From positions 1-6,355 of the forward strand of contig CANPYU010000071.1 in NCBI GenBank assembly GCA_947588665.1: 6,355 nucleotides of DNA. Reading direction: 5' to 3'. A program made the position numbers and the translations under genes. The stretch's first letter is position 1, and the number at the start of each line of letters is the position of its first letter. Shown here piece by piece: positions 1 through 4,197 of this stretch. The stretch is from an uncultured Bacilli bacterium (GTDB taxonomy: Bacteria > Bacillota_I > Bacilli_A > RF39 > UBA660). The notes beneath the pieces are model-generated. The model was not told the origin of the DNA, did not search any database, and saw only the letters and a list, made by a program, of their open reading frames with translations.

Positions 1-129
1 ATGGAAGATATAATAGATTATGTGTTTGAATGGAACAAAGAATCATCAAAAAATGGTTTAGAAAGACTAATAGAAGATAGAAGCTATGAAGCCGAATTAA
101 AAGGTGAATTAGCTGGCGAAAACAAAGGT
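1..129 (+). repeat. Direct repeat, copy 1 (5' part of the Rpn tail ORF)
   Basis: This stretch matches 528-656 at 122 of 129 positions. The seven differences fall at codons 5, 12, 18, 26, 39, 41 and 43, all third positions and all silent, so both copies encode the same 43 residues. Similarity falls sharply after codon 43, where the two proteins keep only about half their residues. Confidence 0.9.
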
Positions 130-243
130 CGAAATAATGAAAAATATGCAATTGCCAAGAATATGTTAACTAAAAAAATGAACATTAATGATATTCACGA
201 AATAACAGGTTTATCTAAAAAAGAAATATTAAATATAAAATAA
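1..243 (+). CDS. C-terminal portion of an Rpn/PD-(D/E)XK family nuclease (putative transposase), 80 codons
   Basis: The 80-residue product resembles only the C-terminal tail of Rpn-family (recombination-promoting nuclease, PD-(D/E)XK 'transposase') proteins. It has a charged helical stretch with Lys/Glu/Gly-rich ELKGELAGENKG at residues 32-43, then a helix-turn-helix-like tail with IAKNML at 50-55 and TGLSKKEIL at 69-77. The catalytic PD-(D/E)XK core, which in this family lies in the N-terminal two thirds, is absent from the window. The window begins exactly at this ATG, so it cannot be seen whether the frame continues upstream into a full-length gene. It may be a truncated remnant, the end of an intact gene, or a stand-alone C-terminal product. 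The family assignment is from recognition of the tail pattern and is fairly secure; independent expression is not. Confidence 0.6.
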   Translation: MEDIIDYVFEWNKESSKNGLERLIEDRSYEAELKGELAGENKGRNNEKYAIAKNMLTKKMNINDIHEITGLSKKEILNIK

Positions 244-265
244 ATGCCAAATATTAGCATTTATT
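239..265 (+). other. Perfect 9-bp hairpin overlapping the stop of the first Rpn ORF
   Basis: AATAAATGC pairs with GCATTTATT around a 9-base loop. It contains the TAA stop of the upstream ORF and is not followed by a T tract, so it is not a complete terminator alone. It lies directly in front of a second, T-tailed hairpin. It may be a 3'-end stabilising structure or a coincidence of A+T-rich sequence. Confidence 0.4.
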
Positions 266-267
266 AC

Positions 268-303
268 AGACTGTTGACAAAGTGAGTCAATAGTTTTTTA
301 TTT
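268..303 (+). terminator. Intrinsic terminator after the first Rpn ORF
   Basis: CTGTTGAC (271-278) pairs with GTCAATAG (286-293) with one G-U wobble and a 7-base loop. The stem can be extended outward by A-T and G-U pairs at 268-270 with 294-296. TTTTTTATTTTAT follows at once. This has the form of a Rho-independent terminator for the ORF ending at 243. Confidence 0.6.
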
Positions 304-330
304 TATAAAAATATTTGATGTAACAAATAT

Positions 331-385
331 GCGAGAAAAAGATGCCTTATTTTAGCTTAAAAGTCATTGAAAGTTCTCGCTTTTT
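331..385 (+). other. Long-loop inverted repeat with T tail in the gene-free gap
   Basis: GCGAGAA (331-337) is exactly complementary to TTCTCGC (374-380), and TTTTT follows. The 36-base loop contains a small TTTTA/TAAAA hairpin. The GC-rich stem plus T tail looks terminator-like, but no ORF ends just before it. It could end a short noncoding transcript or be left over from the element that carried the Rpn fragments. No known RNA family is recognised. Confidence 0.35.
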
Positions 386-418
386 ATATGGAAGTATGAG
401 ATAATAAAGATAGCTAAA

Positions 419-527
419 ATGAGGATTATAGAAAAATGGCAATGACAAAAAGATGAAAAAGAAATTATCAATGTGAAATGAAAATAGCATCAATGATTTA
501 AAGAAGTATGCGAATAGAGATGAGATA
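419..527 (+). pseudogene. Frame-broken upstream remains of the second Rpn copy
   Basis: Reading the frame of the 528 ATG backwards gives NENSINDLKKYANRDEI directly before it. This looks like a natural continuation of the Rpn helical region, and it runs back to a TGA at 474-476. In the neighbouring frame, 419-478 reads MRIIEKWQ, a TGA at 443-445, then QKDEKEIINVK, which also has the flavour of this family just upstream of the tail. Joining the segments needs at least one frameshift near 473-477 and one read-through stop. This suggests the 528 ORF is the surviving end of a decayed longer gene. Nothing convincing of the catalytic core is seen further upstream, up to the hairpin at 331-385. The assignment rests on pattern only. 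Confidence 0.4.
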
Positions 528-656
528 ATGGAAGATATAATCGATTATGTGTTTGAATGGAATAAAGAATCATCAAAAAACGGTTTAGAAAGACTAATAG
601 AAGACAGAAGCTATGAAGCCGAATTAAAAGGTGAATTAGCTGGTGAAAATAAAGGA
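528..656 (+). repeat. Direct repeat, copy 2 (5' part of the Rpn tail ORF)
   Basis: This is the partner of 1-129, at 122 of 129 identical positions with only silent third-position changes. The copies lie in the same orientation 527 bases apart start to start. The intervening 284 bases show no obvious duplication, so this is not a simple recent tandem duplication of the whole unit. Confidence 0.9.
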
Positions 657-770
657 ATAACAAAAAGAAACTTTGAAATTGCCAAGAATATGCTTAAACT
701 AGATATATCATTAGATAATATTCATAAAGCAACAGGTCTAACTAAAAAAGAAATACTTAGTATAAAATAG
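528..770 (+). CDS. Second C-terminal Rpn-family fragment ORF, 80 codons
   Basis: This is a paralogue of the ORF at 1-243 with the same length. Residues 1-43 are identical. The tail from residue 44 to 80 is about half identical and keeps IAKNML (50-55), IH (65-66), TGL (69-71) and KKEIL (73-77), consistent with a small helical or HTH-like end domain. It lacks the PD-(D/E)XK nuclease core, so it cannot be an active nuclease alone. No strong Shine-Dalgarno precedes the ATG, only the purine-rich AGAGATGAG at 516-524. Sequence upstream in the same frame continues the family pattern to a TGA at 474-476, so the ATG may be internal to a decayed gene. A good terminator follows directly at 771. It is either a pseudogene remnant or a stand-alone C-terminal protein similar in size to the intragenic antitoxins described within enterobacterial rpn genes. 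Confidence 0.55.
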   Translation: MEDIIDYVFEWNKESSKNGLERLIEDRSYEAELKGELAGENKGITKRNFEIAKNMLKLDISLDNIHKATGLTKKEILSIK

Positions 771-792
771 GATGCCTAAAGCATCTTTTTTT
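771..792 (+). terminator. Intrinsic terminator after the second Rpn ORF
   Basis: GATGC pairs with GCATC around CTAAA and is followed by seven T residues. It starts one base after the TAG stop at 768-770. An ATG inside the stem (772) is in frame with the next gene, so a naive ORF call reaches back into this terminator. Confidence 0.8.
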
Positions 793-813
793 ATCTATAC
801 TTTAAATAAAATT

Positions 814-824
814 TATGTTAAAAT
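814..824 (+). promoter_or_regulatory. Candidate extended -10 promoter of the cinA-like operon
   Basis: TATG-T-TAAAAT fits the extended -10 pattern TRTGnTATAAT with one mismatch in the hexamer. There is no clear -35 at the usual distance. It follows a strong terminator and precedes AGAGG at 831-835, so initiation would leave a very short leader beginning at or just before the Shine-Dalgarno. The sequence TATGTTAAAATTT recurs before the next gene (1310-1322). Confidence 0.35.
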
Positions 825-843
825 TTATAAAGAGGTCTTATTT

Positions 844-1308
844 ATGAATTTAGAAAATATTGTCAAATATTTACAAAAAAATAATTTAACTATATCTACC
901 ATGGAATCATGTACTGGTGGTCTTCTAGCAAGTTTAATAACCGACATTCCTGGAGCCAGTGACATTATTAAATTTAGTGCAGTTACCTACAGCAGTGAAT
1001 ACAAAATTAAAATGGGAGTAAATAAAGAAACAATTGATAAATATACCGTTTATAGTAAGAAAACAGCTCAAGAAATGGCCTATAATATCGCCAAATTTGC
1101 AAATAGTACTATAGGTGTTGGAATAACTGGTCGTCTAACTAGTAATATTAAGGAAGAAAAAAGTGTTGATGTATGTATTTATGATTCTCGCACCAACAAA
1201 TATTATCATAAATATAGTCCAATTTTAAAAGAAAAAAGAACCGATAATAAATTAGAAGTGATAGATATATTTAAAAATTTATTTAATTCGACATATAATT
1301 TAAAATAA
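844..1308 (+). CDS. CinA C-terminal-domain family protein (nicotinamide-nucleotide amidase-like), variant motif
   Basis: The 154-residue product is a stand-alone CinA C-terminal domain. Well-characterised members hydrolyse nicotinamide mononucleotide to nicotinate mononucleotide (PncC activity) in the cytoplasm. The signature ESCTGGLLAS is at residues 21-30, followed by TDIPGASD (33-40), a VTYSSEYKIKMGV segment (47-59) where the family usually has 'AYSNEAK..LGV', and TAQEMA (74-79). The normally conserved 'VTGIAGPGGG' loop reads GITGRLTSN (93-101), and the following 'KPVGTV' is KSVDVCI (106-112). The active-site neighbourhood is therefore altered, and activity or substrate may differ. The ATG at 844 is chosen because AGAGG (831-835) lies 8 bases upstream; the in-frame ATG at 772 sits in a terminator stem. 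The N-terminal molybdopterin-binding half of full CinA is absent. It leads a run with the genes at 1338 and 1522. Confidence 0.85.
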   Translation: MNLENIVKYLQKNNLTISTMESCTGGLLASLITDIPGASDIIKFSAVTYSSEYKIKMGVNKETIDKYTVYSKKTAQEMAYNIAKFANSTIGVGITGRLTSNIKEEKSVDVCIYDSRTNKYYHKYSPILKEKRTDNKLEVIDIFKNLFNSTYNLK

Positions 1309-1309
1309 A

Positions 1310-1320
1310 TATGTTAAAAT
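1310..1320 (+). promoter_or_regulatory. Candidate internal extended -10 element before the Cse60-type gene
   Basis: TATG-T-TAAAAT is identical to the element at 814-824, and the identity continues as TATGTTAAAATTT. It ends 17 bases before the ATG at 1338 and 6 bases before the Shine-Dalgarno GGTGAT (1327-1332). It may let the Cse60-type gene and flippase gene be transcribed separately from the cinA-like gene. No -35 is evident and A+T richness makes chance matches likely. Confidence 0.3.
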
Positions 1321-1337
1321 TTTTCTGGTGATTATAA

Positions 1338-1508
1338 ATGAAAGTAAAATTATTTGATGAATCCCATGAAAAAGATTTAGAAGATAAAATAAATAGTTTT
1401 TTATCTAGTTTAGAAGGGGAAGTAATAGATATAAAACTTCAAACCAGTATAGCAATGTTTGGAGAAGAACAAATATATTGTTTTACTGCCATGATTATAT
1501 ACACATAA
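1338..1508 (+). CDS. cse60: Cse60-type sporulation protein, 56 residues
   Basis: This short gene encodes a 56-residue protein beginning MKVKLFDESHEKDLEDKIN and ending EEQIYCFTAMIIYT. Both ends match the pattern of the Cse60 sporulation family: a KVK-F-DE-HEKDLE start, a 'VIDIK' centre (here at residues 29-33) and an 'EEQIYCFSAMIIY' end. In Bacillus subtilis Cse60 is a small mother-cell sporulation protein with no defined biochemical role. The start is supported by GGTGAT (1327-1332), complementary to the 16S 3' end, 5 bases upstream. It begins 29 bases after the CinA-like gene and ends 13 bases before the flippase ATG. Its TAA overlaps the flippase Shine-Dalgarno, suggesting translational coupling. 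Family members also occur in genomes of doubtful sporulation ability, so the name alone does not prove that this organism makes spores. Confidence 0.8.
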   Translation: MKVKLFDESHEKDLEDKINSFLSSLEGEVIDIKLQTSIAMFGEEQIYCFTAMIIYT

Positions 1509-1521
1509 AGGATGTGGAAGT

Positions 1522-3165
1522 ATGAAAAAAAATTCATTTATTGAAGGAACAATTATAGCAACCGCGGCGATTTTTTTTATTAAAATAATAGGTATGCTAT
1601 ATGTTATACCTTTTTATGCTACAGTTGGAGTTGCCGGAGCTACTTTATATGCTTATGCCTATAATATCTATGGTTTATTTTTAGAAATATCTACTGCAGG
1701 TATTCCAAATGCTGTAAGCAAATTAATAAACGAATTTAATACCCTAAATAAACAAGAAGCTAAAATAAGAACTTATCGCATTGGTAAACGTATGTTAAGT
1801 TTTATAGCCCTTATAGCTTTTATAATTATGTTTGTATTTGCCGGACAAATAGCCGCACTTATCCATATAGAAGGAGGAAGCAGTATTGCCGATATCGCCT
1901 TTGTTATCCGCGCTGTTTCATTCGCTATTTTAGTATTTCCTTTTTTAAGTGTCACTCGTGGTTTCTTTTTAGGCCATAATGTGATTTATGTTTCAAGTAT
2001 ATCCCAAGTAATTGAACAACTTGCTCGTGTTGCAGTCATTATTGGTGGTAGTTATATTGCTCTAAACTGGTTACATTTAGGAACTAAAGATGCGATTGGT
2101 ATTGCCGTTTTTGGCGCCTTTATTGGAGGGGGTTTTGCTTTACTTTATGTTTATTATAAACTTCGTAAAAATAAAAGTGAATTAAATTTAGATAAAACTT
2201 TTTCTGAAAAAGATAAAATAACTAATAAAGAAATAATAAAAAAAATAATTAAATACGCCATACCTACAGTTATTATTAGTATCGCGTTTACTATTTATAA
2301 TAATGTTGATATGATTTTATTATTAAAAGTTATGGATTACTTAGGTTACAGTGCTGCTGATGCTGAATTTATCGCAACAGGCTTAAGTACTTGGGCTGCC
2401 AAAATATTTATTATAATTTCTTCTGTTGGCTTAGGCATGTCTGCTAGTTTAATTCCTAACATGGTTGAATCATTTACTCTAAAAAAATATGCTGATGTTA
2501 ATCATAAATTTAATAAAGCCATCGAAATAATTTTATTTGTATCTCTCCCTATGTGTATTGGCATCTCTTTATTAAGTGCTTCTATCTGGAATGTCTTTTA
2601 TGGCTACAACACTTTAGGTACCAGTCTTTTAGCTGTTGGTATTTTTGCTCCTTTATTTACTAATTTATTTTCAGTTGCTAACTATACTTTACAAAGTATG
2701 AATAAATTTAAAGTAGTATATATTGCTTCCACTTTAGGTATTTTATTAAACACTATTTTAGATGCTCCATTTATGCTTCTTTTAGATGCCATAGGTCTTT
2801 CTGCTTATTGGGGTGCTACTTTTGCTACAGCTTTAGGTTTAGGCTCAACCGTATTTGTAGCTATGCATGTTCTAAAAAAAGAATACAATTTTAAATATCA
2901 TGAAATAATTACAGTCATAGAAAAAAGTTTAATACCTCTAATTACGATGATTATAGCAGTCGTGTTAATGAAACTATTTATTCCTATCAATTATGATAGT
3001 AGATTATCATCAATTATTTATATTGCTATAATTTCTCTTGTAGGAGCCGTCATTTATTTTCTTATTTCATATAAAATGGGTTTAATTGCCGATGTTTTAG
3101 GTCCCGACTTTCTTCAAAAATTAAAAAATAAAATATTACCCTTAAAAAAAAGGCCTAAAGCCTAA
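1522..3165 (+). CDS. MOP-superfamily lipid-linked oligosaccharide flippase (MurJ/YtgP/SpoVB family)
   Basis: The 547-residue integral membrane protein has about 14 hydrophobic segments, near residues 11-31, 38-60, 92-114, 126-150, 168-184, 191-212, 244-263, 290-311, 334-353, 364-389, 398-420, 428-449, 466-487 and 494-517. It ends with a basic cytoplasmic tail (KLKNKILPLKKRPKA). The start (SFIEGTIIATAAIFFIKIIGMLYVIPFY) and the AGIPNAVSKLI segment (59-69) are typical of the SpoVB/YtgP branch, whose members move lipid II or related peptidoglycan precursors across the membrane. The length fits YtgP/MurJ (about 540) slightly better than SpoVB (about 520). Next to a Cse60-type gene, a cortex-synthesis SpoVB role is possible; as the only copy visible, a housekeeping MurJ role is equally possible. 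AAAGGA (1507-1512) precedes the ATG by 9 bases and overlaps the upstream stop. The 3' end overlaps the convergent gene by 4 bases. Confidence 0.88.
   Translation: MKKNSFIEGTIIATAAIFFIKIIGMLYVIPFYATVGVAGATLYAYAYNIYGLFLEISTAGIPNAVSKLINEFNTLNKQEAKIRTYRIGKRMLSFIALIAFIIMFVFAGQIAALIHIEGGSSIADIAFVIRAVSFAILVFPFLSVTRGFFLGHNVIYVSSISQVIEQLARVAVIIGGSYIALNWLHLGTKDAIGIAVFGAFIGGGFALLYVYYKLRKNKSELNLDKTFSEKDKITNKEIIKKIIKYAIPTVIISIAFTIYNNVDMILLLKVMDYLGYSAADAEFIATGLSTWAAKIFIIISSVGLGMSASLIPNMVESFTLKKYADVNHKFNKAIEIILFVSLPMCIGISLLSASIWNVFYGYNTLGTSLLAVGIFAPLFTNLFSVANYTLQSMNKFKVVYIASTLGILLNTILDAPFMLLLDAIGLSAYWGATFATALGLGSTVFVAMHVLKKEYNFKYHEIITVIEKSLIPLITMIIAVVLMKLFIPINYDSRLSSIIYIAIISLVGAVIYFLISYKMGLIADVLGPDFLQKLKNKILPLKKRPKA
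3144..3163 (-). terminator. Minus-strand terminator embedded in the flippase 3' codons
   Basis: On the minus strand AGGC-TTTAG-GCCT is followed by a run of T residues (complement of the eight A at 3144-3151). It begins inside the stop codon of the minus-strand gene. The stem is only 4 bp but GC-rich. The plus strand has no T tract after the same hairpin, so it should act on the minus-strand gene. The bases also encode the final Lys/Arg/Pro/Lys/Ala codons of the flippase. Confidence 0.5.
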
Positions 3166-3503
3166 ACCATATATACATTTGTTGTCGAATCTAAATCATC
3201 GGTCGTATAAAAACTATTATTTTCTAATTTATTTAAACGCAAATCTATACGATTAAGTTGTCTTTCAATTTTTGAGAGTCTTGCCTCAATATCTGAATAA
3301 TCATTACCTGTATTATAATTAGGAATATTGTTTTGATTTTGTGGTATACCTGTGTTATAATTTATAGGTCCAGCATAAAAGCCTTGATTCGCGTAACTAG
3401 AAGTAGCAAAAGGTTGAGGCTGCATATTAAAATTTTGATTGGGAATACCCATATTACTCATATAACTAGCTTCTTGAAAAAAAGTATTTCGATCTTTTTT
3501 CAT
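3162..3503 (-). CDS. Small Asn/Gln/Tyr-rich protein with C-terminal coiled coil, function unknown
   Basis: The 113-residue protein is not recognised. Residues 1-20 (MKKDRNTFFQEASYMSNMGI) are followed by a low-complexity Asn/Gln/Pro/Tyr/Phe-rich segment (21-69) with two YNTG motifs (48-52 and 63-66). A coiled coil at 71-95 has perfect a/d spacing at I72, L76, I79, L83, I86, L90 and L93. A short tail ends in YMV. There is no signal peptide or membrane segment. The frame is open to 3608, but the start at 3503 is preferred because AAAGGA (minus strand, 3517-3512) lies 8 bases upstream, a TATAAT lies just before it, and longer versions would overlap trmB. The composition resembles spore-coat or other self-assembling surface-layer proteins, and the Cse60/SpoVB-like neighbours make a coat role imaginable. 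That is inference only. Confidence 0.7.
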   Translation of the reverse strand: MKKDRNTFFQEASYMSNMGIPNQNFNMQPQPFATSSYANQGFYAGPINYNTGIPQNQNNIPNYNTGNDYSDIEARLSKIERQLNRIDLRLNKLENNSFYTTDDLDSTTNVYMV

Positions 3504-3524
3504 TCTGATTTTCCTTTCAATCAT

Positions 3525-3530
3525 ATTATA
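3525..3530 (-). promoter_or_regulatory. Candidate -10 element of the coiled-coil protein gene
   Basis: TATAAT on the minus strand (3530-3525) is a perfect -10 hexamer about 8 bases before the Shine-Dalgarno. No convincing -35 is visible at 17 bases, and the extended TG is absent. It lies in the 53-base gap divergent from trmB. Confidence 0.4.
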
Positions 3531-3556
3531 TGTAATAAATAGAAAGTAGTGATATA

Positions 3557-4189
3557 ATGCGTTTAAGAAATTTAAAAGATAAAGATAATTTTCTAAATAA
3601 TTGTTCATATTTAGAAAAAAATCCTGAACAAAACCTCAATAATTGGTCCCATGTATTTAACAATCATAATCCTATTCATTTAGAAATTGGTATGGGAAAA
3701 GGGGATTTTATTTACCATATGGCTTTAAAATATCCGGATATTAACTTTATTGGAATAGAAAAATATACTGGTGTAATTGCTCATGCAATCAAAAAATATC
3801 CTCAAAAGCTTTCCAATTTACGAATTATAAATATGGATGCATTGAATTTAGCTAATGTTTTTAATCAAGAAATAAGTACGATCTATTTAAATTTTTCTGA
3901 TCCTTGGCCCAAAAAAAGACAAGCTAAAAGAAGACTTACTAGTTCTATATTTTTAGCTATTTATGATAAAATATTTACCGATTCAAAAAAAATAATTATG
4001 AAAACTGATAATTTAACTTTATTTGAAAGTTCTCTTGTAAGTTTAAGTAACTATGGCTATATTCTAGAAGATGTCAAATTAGATTTATTAAATAGTGATA
4101 TCCCTAATATATTAACGGAATATGAAACAAAATTTATAAAAAAAGGTCTTAAAATAAATTATTTAGTTGCTAAAAAACCAAGCCTATGA
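3557..4189 (+). CDS. trmB: tRNA (guanine-N7)-methyltransferase TrmB
   Basis: TrmB uses S-adenosylmethionine to form 7-methylguanosine at position 46 in the variable loop of tRNAs. The 210-residue length is typical. It begins with the family's MRLRN start. The SAM-binding motif EIGMGKGDF is at 43-51, GIEKY at 66-70, the signature NFSDPWPKKRQAKRRLT at 112-128 and the late TEYETKFIKKG at 187-197. Where many members have His after 'KKR', residue 122 is Gln; the other signature residues are present, so activity is expected. The ATG is set by MRLRN. The only Shine-Dalgarno-like sequence is AGTGAT (3548-3553), close to the start. A TATAAT at 3553-3558 overlaps the ATG and cannot be its own promoter. 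It is divergent from the coiled-coil protein gene and convergent with the sortase gene, overlapping it by 6 bases at the stops. Confidence 0.96.
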   Translation: MRLRNLKDKDNFLNNCSYLEKNPEQNLNNWSHVFNNHNPIHLEIGMGKGDFIYHMALKYPDINFIGIEKYTGVIAHAIKKYPQKLSNLRIINMDALNLANVFNQEISTIYLNFSDPWPKKRQAKRRLTSSIFLAIYDKIFTDSKKIIMKTDNLTLFESSLVSLSNYGYILEDVKLDLLNSDIPNILTEYETKFIKKGLKINYLVAKKPSL

Positions 4190-4197
4190 GCTTGGTT
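4176..4197. terminator. Shared hairpin at the trmB/sortase convergent stops
   Basis: AACCAAGC (4176-4183) pairs perfectly with GCTTGGTT (4190-4197), a strong 8-bp stem. The 6-base loop CTATGA is exactly the two stop codons back to back: TGA for trmB (4187-4189) and TAG for the minus-strand gene (4186-4184). On the minus strand the stem runs into TTTTTT, a good intrinsic terminator. On the plus strand it is followed by CTTGATTTTC, a weaker T-rich tail, so it is probably bidirectional. Confidence 0.75.

Noticed and set aside
274..309. TTGACA at 274-279 with TATAAA at 304-309 as a promoter
   Set aside because: The spacing of 24 bases is too long, and TTGAC is the left arm of the terminator hairpin at 268-303.
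1..770. Insertion sequence with intact transposase
   Set aside because: Only C-terminal Rpn-type tails are present. No catalytic core, terminal inverted repeats or target-site duplication could be identified.
772..843. 24-codon N-terminal extension of the CinA-like gene starting at an ATG at 772
   Set aside because: The ATG lies inside the GATGC stem of an intrinsic terminator, the residues do not resemble the family, and AGAGG 8 bases before 844 supports the later start.
1773..1955. 60-codon minus-strand ORF within the flippase gene
   Set aside because: It is a shadow of the flippase coding strand with no Shine-Dalgarno or recognisable protein.
3333..3542. 69-codon plus-strand ORF opposite the coiled-coil protein gene
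   Set aside because: It is antisense to a better-supported gene, with no family resemblance.
3553..3558. Perfect TATAAT with upstream TG at the trmB start codon
   Set aside because: It overlaps the ATG, so transcription from it would begin inside the gene, after the MRLRN start that defines the family. Most likely chance from codon and leader composition.
3504..3608. 35-codon N-terminal extension of the minus-strand coiled-coil gene
   Set aside because: It would overlap the trmB start and antisense the first codons of trmB. A good Shine-Dalgarno and a TATAAT sit just before the start at 3503.
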